64,000 bases of DNA, from contig CM037781.1 of assembly GCA_021229015.1 (NCBI GenBank), positions 42,725,978 to 42,789,977 on the forward strand, read 5' to 3'. This DNA comes from Solen grandis (taxonomy: Eukaryota > Mollusca > Bivalvia > Adapedonta > Solenidae). The translations under genes and the position numbers were made by a program. Shown one piece after another: positions 22,930-34,850 of the stretch (positions are counted from its first letter, which is position 1; the number at the start of each line of letters is the position of its first letter). The notes under the pieces were generated by a model. That model searched no databases, was not told the DNA's origin, and saw nothing but the letters and a program-made list of their open reading frames with translations.

Positions 22930-24264
22930 ATATCTATATCTCACAATGTGGGTGATATAGATCTGCCGGAACTACCTATTTACATATAAAGGGTATGTAC
23001 ATGGATATGTAGCAGCAGTAAACATAAAATAAAAACAAAATTTGTTTTGAGTGAATATGGAATACATCTCATTTCTAGGTGATACATGTACAATCTTAAC
23101 ATTTTCGCGCGCTACGCACTCTTGAATATATTAAATAGAATCACTTATCGATGAGATATTTTCCATTTTCACTCAAAACAAACACAATTCCTCTATGTAT
23201 TAATCAAACAGTGCAACCTGTTGACGTACTCCCTATAATATAAATTTAATAACAGAAAACACATAATTAACGCTCTTAAGCATCGTCATATCGATGCATA
23301 AATATTACATAAGTAGAACATATAGTTTCGTGCATTTACATTAGAAAGGCAATATACAAGTTTCAAGCAAAATTATTAACTTGTTTTAGGTCTGTCGTAT
23401 ATCAAATATGTACCCTTAAACACCCAGAGGAGAAAAGTAAATTTATGTATTTGGCCTCATAAAATTGAATTACGTCTGCAATAAATGTCATTTCATTTTT
23501 GAGATCATATAGATTGTGGTTTTGTCAGTTTACTGAACTGGAAGACCAATTTTCAGTATTTTCAATAATTTAAAATTAAGATAACTGTTGAGATGTTAAA
23601 ACAAAAATACGTTTTTCCAACTCACTCGTTATTGAAAAATATATAATTTTACGATACATATAAACATAATATTGTTTATAATAATTCGAAAGTTCACTTT
23701 GATACCATAGCACAGATTCTTTCTAATTGTTTGACCACTATTTCGCCTTTCCGGGCCGTTTTTATTTTTAGTCTTTGAAAAAAAAAAAAAATGTGTAGGC
23801 ATGTGCCTAATGTACCTATAGAAAGCTACGCCAGTGTTTTTTAATGCAAATTCTTAATAAAAATGTAGCTATGTTGAAAAAGCAAATATAACTATGTTTT
23901 GCTTTTGAGAATTTTCTTACATCAGTGGATTTCATCTGAAAAGATAAAGAAAATATCTCCTGATAAAATACATTGCATTTTACAACATGACAAAATTGTA
24001 ATTAGTAAAAAGTATTGCAAGTGAATGGAGATCAAAGAAACCTTTCTGTTATGTTCAATTGTCTAAGCGAAATGTTTATATTTTATTATGCAATTTTTAC
24101 TTAATTCTCAATAAAAGTTTTAGTTACAAGAAAAGGCGTTTAAAAGGTGTGTTTCTATTGATCAATATAATAATTTCAACACATTTTATCAAAAGTTGTT
24201 GAAAGTTGTTGAATACAGTTTATCCTATCACCAGACTTACATTGTGGTATAAACTGCCTATCAA
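22930..24264. other. AT-rich stretch without recognisable genes
   Basis: This forms most of the spacer between the two inverted arms. Nothing but an A-run near 23780 and short frames was seen. Confidence 0.65.
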
Positions 24265-24490
24265 ACTTTAACACTCACTCAGCCCATCACCGCGTAGGTT
24301 CGTATCCCGGCAGGGTCATTAGGATTTTCATGTAAGGAAGCCTTCCAGCTGGCTTGCGGTAGGTCGGTGGTACTACCCGAATGCCTCCGTGCATTCCGGG
24401 TCTTCCCCCTCCTGTAATTAGCTGGACGTCGCTATATGTCTGAAATACTGTCGAAGCGACGGTAAACTCAAATAGTCAAGTCAAGTCAAG
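24265..24490 (+). mobile_element. SINE lacking its first bases
   Basis: Begins at ACTTTAACACTCACTC, with a degenerate B box AGGTTCGTATCCC, a complete body and a tail of three TCAAG units. It lies between the inverted arms, in the same orientation as the 22680 copy. Confidence 0.9.
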
Positions 24491-24739
24491 CCTTAGTCAG
24501 AAATAATAGGATAAATAGAATACTTGGTAAGTGTTGAATGAAGATAAGTTTATCCTGCTCGGTTTAGAAAATATAAAACGCTCGCCAAGGATCGCGGTTT
24601 ATTTTTTATCTTTTCGGATGAAATCCACTGATGTAAAAAAGAAATCTTAAAATGTAAAAATAAAATGCAAAACATAACATGTTTGCATTTTTTAACTAAA
24701 ACTGCATTTTTATTGAGATTTTGCAAATAAATAAATAAA

Positions 24740-26535
24740 AAACTAGTATGTGAGTCTTTGCAACTTCAACAGTTGGTAAATATACTTGTTTGTATATTGT
24801 CTAACACAAAGGAATCTTAAAATTTGGGTGTGTTCCTTAACATCCAACATAAAAGAAATGAAAATAAGGAAATGTCCAACTTGGTGTCGTCAATGCGCAA
24901 CATTTCGGACTTCATCGGAACAGTACACGTGCCGATGAACCACAAAGGAGAGAACAACATCACAGCATGCTACCTGTACATGACAGCATATTAATGAACA
25001 GGATGTAATTCTAATCAACCGATCACAATGTCAAGTGGACATAACAGAAGGACAACGGCACCACACAGCAAGTCAAGTGGACATCACGGAAGAAAAACTG
25101 CAACACACAGCAAGTCAGTTGAACATCACAGAAGGACAACTGCACCACACAGCAAGTCAGTTGAACATCACAGAAGGACAACTGCACCACACAGCAAGTC
25201 AGTTGAACATCACAGAATGACAACTGCACCTCACAGCAATTCAAGTTGATGTAACAGAATGACAACTGCATCACATAGAAAGTCAAGTGGACATTACAGA
25301 AGGACAACGGCACCACACAGCAAGTCCAGTGGACATCACAGAATGACAACTACACCACACAGCAATTCAAGTGGACATCACAGAAGGACAACTGCATCAC
25401 ACAGCAAGTCAGGTGAACATCACAGAAGGACGACTGCACCACACAGCAAGTCAGTTGAACATCACAGAATGACAACTGCAACACACAGCAAGTCAAGTGG
25501 ACATAACAGAAGGACAACTGCATCACACAGCAAGTCAGGTGAACATCACAGAAGGACAACTGCACCACACAGCAAGTCAGTTGAACATCACAGAAGGACA
25601 ACTGCACCACACAGCAAGTCAAGTGGACATTACGGAAGAAAAACTGCAACACACAGCAAGTCAAGTGCATATTACAGAATGACAACTACATCACACAGCA
25701 AGTCAGGTGAACATCACAGAAGGACAACTGCACCGCACAGCAAGTCAGTTGAACATCACAGAAGGACAACTGCACCACACAGCAAGTCAGTTGAACATCA
25801 CAGAATGACAACTACATCACACAGCAAGTCAGGTGAACATCACAGAAGGAAAACTGCACCACACAGCAAGTCTGTTGAACATCACAGAATGACAACTACA
25901 TCACACAGCAAGTCAGGTGAACATCACAGAATGACAACTACATCACACAGCAAGTCAGGTGAACATCACAGAAGGAAAACTGCACCACACAGCAAGTCAA
26001 TTGAACATCACAGAAGGACAACTGCACCACACAGCAAGTCAGTTGAACATCACAGAATGACAACTACATCACACAGCAAGTCAGGTGAACATCACAGAAG
26101 GAAAACTGCACCACACAGCAAGTCAGTTGAACATCACAGAAGGAAAACTGCACCACACAGCAATTCAATTGAACATCACAGAAGGACAACTGCACCACAC
26201 AGCAAGTCAGTTGAACATCACAGAATGACAACTACATCACACAGCAAGTCAGGTGAACATCACAGAAAGACAACTGCACCACCCAAAATGGCAAATCAAC
26301 CCCACATGATGATATTACAGCCCCATATAATGACTTAACAATCACGCATGATGTCTTTCTAACCTCACACAATGACATTACGACTCCATATGATAATATT
26401 ACAACCTTACATGATGATATTACAACCCAACAAGATGACATAACAACCCCACATGATGATAACACGATCCCTCAAAATGCTATATGGACCCATCTAAACA
26501 TCAATACCGAACATAAGACAGCTGTGGCGTTCAAT
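24740..26535 (+). repeat. Right arm of the inverted repeat, containing the minisatellite
   Basis: Complementary to 21580-22240 at both ends. The inner part (24740-25020) and outer part (26290-26535) match the left arm, and the extra length is almost entirely minisatellite expansion. Beyond 26340 both arms carry short repeats of the type ACATGATGATATTACAACCC. Confidence 0.85.
25030..26285 (+). repeat. 42-bp minisatellite, about 29 units
   Basis: The unit is 42 bp (14 codons), for example AGCAAGTCAGTTGAACATCA followed by CAGAAGGACAACTGCACCACAC. Units differ at a few positions (AGTGGACAT/TTGAACAT, AGGACAAC/ATGACAAC/AGGAAAAC) that recur in blocks, so the array grew by multi-unit duplication. Because 42 is divisible by three and the unit lacks stops in several frames, long frames are open on both strands. 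The longest (25259-26338, plus) would give a His/Ser/Thr/Arg-rich 14-residue repeat HSKSVEHHRRTTAP. It lacks a signal peptide and is preceded by a stop, so translation is not supported. Confidence 0.9.
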
Positions 26536-27780
26536 ATACAAGAGTTGAAAAGTATCTTAAGTTCTCAGATTATCATTGGTATTTCAATTAAATTTTCAGG
26601 ATAAATATCGTATGTCAAGGGATTTTATTGAGTCACGTGGATATGACTATATAGACATGAAAATCAAAGCTTCGTGATAAATAGAGTATAACCTGAAAGC
26701 GTTCATGTCTCGATGATTTTTTGTGAAGTAATGTGCTAATAACGTTTAAGAGTATTAAAGATCAAAACTATAATACTAATAATTGTGTTCACCCTCCTGC
26801 GCAAAAATTTCAGGATTTATAGAGCATGAACTTAAATGACGACAATTGTATCGTTTCGTGGTTATGGCGTCAAACTATAAATAAAAAAGTCGGCATATAA
26901 AAGGTTGAATCATAAGTTTGCGGCGAAGCCTAGTAATATCCAAATTTTTGGAAAATTTAAAGTGATAACGTCATCAAATATGGCGTTTTTTTTTCTTCTG
27001 AAAGCTTGAAATACGATTGTTACCCACAATTGTCAATGATGTTTTACCAATTTCAATTAGATTTTAAGGACTATTGCCGTTACTTCAAAAATGTGCACAT
27101 CAAAATTGTTTATTGTTCAACCAAACGAGTATGATGTCAGTTGTAATTAAAGTGATCATCTTTTTTCAAACTCTCTTCGCGCTCTGACTTTTGAAGTAAC
27201 TACAATTCATCTTTCAAGATTAACAAAGTTTCAACTGAAATGGTTGAGACTTTAATGATCAATTAGTCAATAAGGCAAGAGGTTATGAAAACATAGATCT
27301 GGGTATATATATAAAATATAAATTAGGAATTTTCCAACAAATACTACTGGTCAATCTAAGGCTTTTTATGTTTGTCATTATATTGGAAAAGGAGAGAAAA
27401 TAAATAATTTTGTGTCATTGAGTGTGTATGTGAAGACATACCAAGTTCCACGTAGTAATAATACATTTGTATTTTATTATTAGTTATTTAAAACAAAGTA
27501 TTTTCCTGAGAGTTTATAGACGTTATGGTTTTGAAGCTTTTGGATTGCCACGACTTCGCACAATCGCTTGACATATCGAGCGATATCGAGCTTCATTTCG
27601 TTGTGAAATCTGATGTTGGGACATATACTTACTACGATGGAAACACTTAAACACACCAAAACCAACATAAGGAAAGACAGTGTGTACAAATGACATGGGC
27701 AACTTAGGTTGATGATAGAAGACCCATCATCCGATTTTTACAGTGACTGTTGGAAACGCAGGATTAGAGAAGGAACTGAT
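26536..27780. other. AT-rich stretch without recognisable genes
   Basis: Only short frames were seen on either strand. Confidence 0.6.
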
Positions 27781-27819
27781 AGACATTGATAGGGGGCTTA
27801 CGGCGCAGGTTGAATATAA

Positions 27820-27972
27820 GTATCATATCTGAAATAAAAAGTGACCGCTTAACAGAGGTGACCGCTAAATGAAGGTTAAATATATAACAATATGCTATAG
27901 TTAGGTAATATTAAATTTGACCGCTGAATGCAGGTTCACCGTTTAATACAGGTGACCGCTAATACAGGTTCA
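27820..27972. repeat. Short degenerate repeats with GTGACCGCTNAAT
   Basis: At least six imperfect copies of a motif like GACCGCTTAATACAGGT occur in about 150 bases, in one orientation. No coding meaning is apparent. Confidence 0.7.
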
Positions 27973-29590
27973 ACTGCATATATATAATAATAAGAGATTA
28001 CGAAGATATGGGATGTTTTCCAATATGAAACCCTTTTTGTGGGGTGGTGAAAAAAAGTGGGGTGTCTATATCACCCCACCTTTTCTAAACCCGATACAGT
28101 ATACAATTCATCAAGTATAAAATTGAAACATTTAGGTTTCACATGCAAACCATATATATGCGCTCGTAGCATTGATTTCCCTTTATACCGACCACTCACA
28201 GTCCAGTTTATACTTGCGCGGTGAATATATATCGCCCCGTAATTTTACCTTTAAATATATAACATCCCATTTTTCGTGAATAACTATGTTACCGTAAAAG
28301 TCATCTGGGGTCAAATATATCCCCATGGATACAAGGGTTTATAAAAACACCGCTACTAAACGACGTGAACGATGTTCCGTGAAAATAAATATATTATAAT
28401 AGTTTAACATGTCATTATTAGAATGACTGCGTGATTAGTAAAATGTTTTTTAATAAAATATTTATTTTCTGCACATATACATTTCATCCCTTAATTCGGT
28501 ATAATTTCCTATGTAATGTTTGGTCATCATTAGATTATGTACTCAATTCCAATATCAGATATGACAATATTTCATGTACAATGTAAATGAATATCACTCA
28601 ATATTATACAACACTGTTTATTTCATGTATAAACTGTATTTTGTTTTACGCTGATAAGCTAATTCATTCAATTGTGGCTATAAACACTGTACTTTTTTGC
28701 ACCAGAAGACGTATATGTTAAGCCAACTGATATTCGATTTATGTATATCAAGGATACAGATGCATGGGTGTAAGAATGCAAGTAAATGATCAAAAATATG
28801 ATAGATTTACTAATACAATTACATGCATAAGTATCTAGAAGTTTTTATCAGCTCACGTGCATTTATCCGAATTTAATTCAAATTTTCATGCAACAGCTTT
28901 AGACTCACGTTAAACAGTAAAATGTGTACAGTTTCAATGTTTTAAGGATGCATTCAGTCTTGCGCATTCATGCAAAACCTAGTTAAGTGTTGCGCTGATA
29001 AAAGAAAAAGAAAACCAGTACATGCTTTGGAATATGCTTCGCCACTCGTGAAAATATCACTTTTAATGTTCACTCAGTGAAATTATTAATCTATCTTACA
29101 CCAAAACAAACATTTTTTTTTCTTTTTATTTAATGCTTAAATACTCACTGTTTTAAGAAGTAAACTTATCATTTTTAATTCACTGATATTTCCCTATAAT
29201 CCATCGAAAAGCATTAAAAAATATATATTCCAAATAAAAAGGTTGTCAATACTATCACTTTCAATTGATATCATATTCTTACAATGATATTAATGTTTCT
29301 GACTTCATTTTTAAATTTATCCATCTTCTTTTTTTTTTAATGACATCATACATTTACAATGTCAACATTGTTACTAAATTTAATAAGTTGTATATGTATA
29401 AGGGTTATGGCCTAGAATCCAAGGCGATTACCAATAATCCACGAACATATCCAATTTTAAATATGAAATAAACCAAAACTTAAGACTCATAGAAGAAAAA
29501 ATTATATTCACAAAAGGATATGTTCACTAAGTGATGAAAATGGCCTAAGCTCAGAACTCAATGATTTTTGGACAAATAAGAAGCAACATT
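27973..29590. other. AT-rich stretch without recognisable genes
   Basis: There is a weak GGGGTG...CACCCC hairpin near 28040-28080. Otherwise nothing was seen. Confidence 0.6.
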
Positions 29591-30470
29591 AGACTGATTT
29601 TAAAAATGATGATTTCATTCACATTAAACATTCTTCTGTCACCATGGCAACAAGGATTGTAGTAATGTTTTGGTTACGTCTGTCGAAGTTTTCCCAGCTG
29701 TAATTTTGTTTTGGGAGGTCAGATTTTAACCTAAATTTGTAAAGATGTTCACTATGGTGTGAAAGTGTGTCACGTAAATAAACCGGTGGGTTATTCAAGG
29801 TCAAAGTCACCCATGAAGGTCATGATTGTCAAAAATATGCAAAAATCAGACTTTCCGGTGATAATTTAATTATGGGTTACTGATGTGTTACCCAATTTTA
29901 ACATAAATTGGTAAAAATCACTATGATGTGAAAGTACTTCACGTAAAATGAACTGATGGGTTCCTTAAGGTCAAGGTCGCAAATGAAGGTCATAATGGTC
30001 AAAAATATGTAAAATTCTGATTTTCCGGTGACAGTTTAGCTTAGCCATGGGATCTCATGAGTTACCTGATTTTAGCAGAAATTGGTAAAAATGTTCACTG
30101 TGATGTGAAAGTATATCAAATAAACACTGATGGGTTTTTCAATGTCAAGGCCAAGGAAAATTAAAAAAATTTTTTCCGGTTTTAGAAATTGGTATATATG
30201 TTCCATATGATTTGACTTTATATCAGGTACATGGACCTGTGGGTATTTCATTGTCAAGGTCATCATTAAAGGTCAAACTTGTCCTAAATATTTGAAATTA
30301 TGATCTTCCAGGTTGTCTTTTAGTTAAGGTTTTTCTAATTTTACCATAAATTGGTATTCATATTCAATATGATGTGACAGTTTGTCACTTAAATGAAATG
30401 GTGGGTACTTCATGGTTACGGTCATTTTTCAAAGTCATTGTGTTCAAAATATGTGAACTGTTTATTGTGT
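29590..30470. repeat. Diverged tandem repeat, about 170-bp unit, with AAGGTCA half sites
   Basis: A phrase like TTCACTATGATGTGAAAGT recurs at about 29746, 29918, 30095, 30199 and 30362. Each is followed by a segment like GGTTATTCAAGGTCAAAGTC and CATTAAAGGTCA. Most spacings are 163-177 bases, with one short unit of about 104. The TCAAGGTCA phrase resembles a nuclear-receptor extended half site, but that is sequence resemblance only. Confidence 0.8.
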
Positions 30471-31329
30471 GCAAAATAACTTTGTAATTTGTTGCTGGCT
30501 TTTAAAGATAAACTACATATCTAGCAATGAGATCTTTTTTTTTTTAAAATGTTTACAAAAGCTTGTCCATCTGAATTAGTCTCTTTAGCTGATATGTTTA
30601 ATAGCCTGTACGAATGAATACATATATACCATAATTTTGATTTCAACAGCATCTCTAACATAAACTCTCAGGCCAAAAAAGAAAAAAAAAAAGCATCGGT
30701 AGGTAGGGATATAATGAAAGTGGTGTGTTTATGAAGTCTCATCAAATTAGAAAAATCTGAGTGCTACAAACTGCAAATTCAGACCCAATGAGTTTCGAAC
30801 CTTTACTCTTGCTCAAAGAGTTTTGTCGATATGCGATGCACATGTCTTTTTGATAGACAAGAATCACTTAGTAATAGTTATTATAAAACCCCTTTAAAAA
30901 GTTGATATGAAATGATAGAAATGGCAACTTATATGTCAAATTCGGTATTTTCAGTTTCATATGCAGATACAATAAACGAGGAAAAAGATATAATATTTGA
31001 AAAAATTAATATAATAACCTATAATATAGCATATAATATATGCAGGAGAACATCAACCTTTCGTGCCCATAGCTGTATGAAAAAATAATGAGACTATCAA
31101 GTTTCTACCCATAATCCAATGGTTAGAAAACAGGTGTACACTTTAGTTATATTTAAAATATACTGCCTTTTACAGTGTTATATGTGGACAGACCAATTCA
31201 AATATTTAGTCTTCAACTGTATTGGCTTTATTCCTGGTATCATAATCATAAATATCAATGAAAAAAGCAGCATAATTCAAATATTCAAATATTCCCCCTA
31301 TTTTTTTTTATTTTTTTATTGGTGTTGCT
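30471..31329. other. AT-rich stretch without recognisable genes
   Basis: Nothing was seen except T- and A-runs. Confidence 0.6.
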
Positions 31330-31568
31330 TTGGAATTTACCTCGCTGCAACCGTATTTCAATCATATAGCGACATCTAGCTCTTACATGTTCAGGAAGAT
31401 CCCAATCACACAATAGCACCGGAATAAAACCACAGACCAACCATAAATCAGCTGGAAGGTTTCGTCGCATGTAATATCCACTTGACACTGACTGGATTCG
31501 AACCAGCGGCCTTGAAAGCCTAAGTGGTATTAAGTCACCAACTTCATCTGCTAGGCCATATGGACCCC
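31330..31568 (-). mobile_element. Divergent SINE of the same superfamily
   Basis: Minus orientation: head GGGGTCCATATGGCC, B box GGTTCGAATCCAG, then a body clearly related to but different from the common family (CTTCCAGCTGATTTATGG, AGAGCTAGATGTCGCTATATG). It represents an older or separate subfamily. Confidence 0.75.
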
Positions 31569-32465
31569 TGGTAGTGGTGTATCGCATTTGTCAGATGCTC
31601 AGCATGATGCTCATCATGTAAGTGTAGTTCAATGGTTGGCCCATCGTCGGATACTCACGGCTGCCTATAACATTTTACTTCTACTTTTTCGATGCTGGGT
31701 GTGGTATCGATCATGGTACATATCATGGTGGCATGATATCACAATAAGACAGCAAGTTATGTCTGTCTCACCACAGGAGCCTGATATTCAGTAAAAAACA
31801 ACAACAAAAAACTATATAGAGAGGTCGATTTTCTCAAAGGACATTTTTGGTCCTGTGGTCTCACATAAACATTATGACTGAAATACTGTTGGTTGAGCAT
31901 TTACAACATGTTTTGCGTACATCTTGTGTTCTAGTTATACTAGTGTTTATTTTATCTATTGATAAAGTTTTTAATATCTTTAAAAAGATTCATATGAGTT
32001 TTGCACTCAATCTACCACAGAGTGATAGACCACGGAGCTCTATGTATTCACATCTCTAGATAGACCAACTACTCAATCTAAAACAAAATACCACTTCACA
32101 ACAGGTACAGACTTTACACAAAAGGGTTAACATGGATCTACATGCCTATGCACATTTAAACCTTTAAAAGACATTTAAAGGGATCTTTTCTACTAGTGTC
32201 ATACTATCAATGAAGTAAAAAGAGTAGATCTACCGGGGTATACAACATTTTTCTTTTGCTAATTCGACTATTTTCGTCAGGTACAGACAGTGTCTTTTAT
32301 CAATCCAGGCGCGAAGTAGAAGTTTAGTGTTTATTTTCACATTGTTCTAAAAATTTCAAACTATTTTCTTTTGGAAATAATCAGATGAGTGAGCGGTGAA
32401 TTTGTTTTGGGTGTTTCTATTTCTATGAATTAATGATACCTTTAAGTTTAAGACACGGTGTAATG
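31569..32465. other. Unassigned stretch
   Basis: Positions 31590-31830 end in an ACAACAACAAAAAAC tail and may be another retroposed fragment, but no A/B box pair could be defined. The remainder shows nothing. Confidence 0.45.
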
Positions 32466-33843
32466 CATAGGCGTAGTCAGACTGAAAATATTTATACGCA
32501 CACGGTGAGGGTATAGGGAGGGGTATCCCCTCCCACAGGTGGGGGTTCGGGGGACCTTCGAAATTTGAGAATTTTTGAGAATTTAGAAATGAAATGGTGG
32601 CTTCTGGCGTGTCCTGGGCAATATTTTCGATATATTTAATTATATGTAATTTATATTCCTTTTTGAGAAATAGCAACAGCAGCAAACAAGTTTTGGTAGG
32701 TTTTAACCTCAAGTTGCCAACTATTAAATCGAAGTTAATGAAACCCGGGCTGTTGACCTCTTAGTTTCCATGTCCACTTGTAGGTCAGTCAATGTGTCTA
32801 ATATTGCGGAGAAGTTTTTGTAGAAAACGGAAACACTTTCCTAATGCTGGGACCATCTAGTTGGACACAGTTTCTTCAGTTTATCTCCATCGTCATGGTG
32901 TTGCCTGTAAATAGCAAGTCGTTTCGGCGAGTTTGTTGGGAAAACAATATATCCCCCACAATGTTGAACATTGAATGGACAAATGGCCAGGTTTAGGCGA
33001 TGGTTTCGACAGTGTACATATTTGGCATTCGGATAATCGTGCGAAAACCTTGCTTGTACGCCACGAATGTTCCCAGCTCCGTCATACCCTTGACCTACAA
33101 TTATGTGTGGGTCGAGATTGTGCTTTCGTATCTCATCAGTCAGAACAGCATGCAACACCTCGCCTGTTGTGCTTTCGGTTGCCACGAACGACAAGAACTT
33201 TTCACGAACCACGTGCAAACCCGAACTTTCACGAAATAGCACAAATTGTTCTATCTTACTTACATCTGCAGATTCATCTTCCAAAACTGTGAAAAAAATT
33301 AGCGTTTTTACAACGCTGAATAATGGATTCTGAAATGTGTTTGCCATATAATGCTAGGTTATAAATTCGTTCTGATCTCGGGGACTCGTGTACCGGGCAT
33401 GAATTGGGGCAGAATCAATGTGTTCTTGAAGAACACTGTCTGCTTTTGCGCGGAAGTTGATGAGCGCTCTAAGATTGATTAAATTTTTATCAGGTTTTCC
33501 ACGCAGCGCTATATTATGACGACCACAGAGAATTATGGCTTCAATAATAGAAGTCAATGCATGTCTGTCTCTCTGCATGGTCTTTCTGTAGACAGCGGAG
33601 CCAAACTCAACAACATTTTGCTCTTCCTTTCGACAAAGTCGGACAAAGTGGTCGGCCTTTGTAAGAGCGTTTGTATATTTGATTCTATGAAGGACTGATC
33701 TTGATCAATCGTGTTTCAATTGATTATTCAAATATGAAATGTTTTTCTTTCAGTTAAAATTGCAATATTAAATAATTAGATACAATATGTGATTTGGTCG
33801 CAGATTTTTTATACGCACGTGCGTAATGGGCGCTACGCCTATG
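32466..33843 (-). mobile_element. Internally deleted hAT-like DNA transposon
   Basis: Inverted ends CATAGGCGTAG at 32466-32476 and CTACGCCTATG at 33833-33843. Both continue inward with a TACGCAC motif. Flanks read GTAATGC and GTAATGT, an imperfect target duplication. Between the ends lies a broken hAT-type transposase reading on the minus strand, missing its C-terminal half. The element is therefore non-functional. Confidence 0.7.
32841..33700 (-). pseudogene. hAT-like transposase fragment (DUF4371-type)
   Basis: The minus-strand pieces, in order, are KADHFVRLCRKEEQNVVEFG, SIIEAIILCGRHNIALRG, INFRAKADSVLQEHIDSAP, SPRDQNEF, then (after frame changes near 33350 and within the T-run near 33290) VLEDESADVSKIEQFVLFRE, GQGYDGAGNIRGVQARF and KYVHCRNHRLNLAI. 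These are the DUF4371 and first RNase-H-like blocks of hAT/ZMYM-type transposases. DESADVS holds the first catalytic Asp region and CRNHRLNLA is the conserved CxxH. It ends at CPTRWSQH plus stop. Confidence 0.8.
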
Positions 33844-34360
33844 TAATGTCATCACCAACGACGTGTAAACTATGAAAATCAATGCTATCTACCCAACTTT
33901 TGTAAACACACATCTAAAATAGATTTGAGTATACAATGAACATGCCTTTATGTGTTGATGTATACATACAATGAGTTAATACACACCTAATGTTTAAAAA
34001 AAAAGTTCGATGCTTTCTTTAAGCTATTAAAATAAATATCTTGAAACATTTATCCACGGTGCGTAATGCTTCTTTTCAGTATTTAAATATAAAAAAAGGA
34101 ATTAAATTATGAGAATCATACTTACGTAATACGTTAAGTCATGGAAAATAGTTTGGTGAAATATAGACAGCGCAATCGGCAAAATACTTTAGTTTCTGTG
34201 TACTTTGATCATTTGATGAAACGGTGTATAGCCATATCCTCTGCTGTTTCAACCGTTTTGTCATCGATTACCATGTTTCTATGATCTTACATAAGTTAAA
34301 TATGTCGAAAAATTCACAGAAACATTTAAAATACAATGATAATGTTTACATAATAAAATA
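33844..34360. other. AT-rich stretch without recognisable genes
   Basis: Nothing was recognised. Confidence 0.6.
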
Positions 34361-34624
34361 CTTGACTTGACTATTTGGATTTACCGTCGCTTCGAAAGTA
34401 TTTCAGTCATATAGCGACGTCCAGCTAATTTCAGGTGGAGGAAGACCCCGAATGCACGGAGGCATCCGGGTAGAACCACCGACCTACCGCAAGCCAGCTG
34501 GAAGGCTTCCTCACATGCCAGCTGGAAGGCTTCCTCACATGAAAATGCGAATGACCCTGCCGGGATTCGAACCCACGCGGCGAGGGGCTGATTGAGTGTT
34601 AAAGTCAGCGACCACGGAGGCCCC
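34361..34624 (-). mobile_element. SINE with a 24-bp internal tandem duplication
   Basis: Minus orientation, near full length, from the tail TAGTCAAGTCAAG to the head GGGGCCTCCGTGG. The B box GGGTTCGAATCCC is intact. Positions 34493-34516 (GCCAGCTGGAAGGCTTCCTC plus ACAT) are repeated exactly at 34517-34540. The head is shortened between CGTGG and the TCGCTGAC segment. Confidence 0.9.
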
Positions 34625-34754
34625 ACATAATAAAAGATGAGGGAAAATAAAACCGTTAAAGAACATTTGTATCATCTTTTTTTATAAACCGGTGAAGATA
34701 TAAAGCAAAGAGCCGTTGCGCGTCCCTAGTCATATTTTGTTAAAATTCATATTT

Positions 34755-34850
34755 GCCGCATGCTTCGACAGACAAGATATTTTTTACAGAATAAAGATTA
34801 ATCATTTAGGTATACATATGGAAAGTGTCTCGTTTGTCGAAGCATGCGGC
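34755..34850. repeat. Short inverted repeat
   Basis: GCCGCATGCTTCGACAGAC at 34755-34773 is complemented by GTTTGTCGAAGCATGCGGC at 34832-34850 (18 of 19 positions), with a 58-bp loop. It may be a small foldback insertion. Confidence 0.75.

Noticed and set aside
25259..26338. 359-codon His-rich repeat protein
   Set aside because: The frame exists because the minisatellite unit is 42 bp. Other frames and the opposite strand are open too, and there is no promoter, signal peptide or proper start.
29590..30470. CRISPR-like array
   Set aside because: Long, diverged units in a eukaryotic genome with no constant short repeat and unique spacers; an ordinary tandem repeat.
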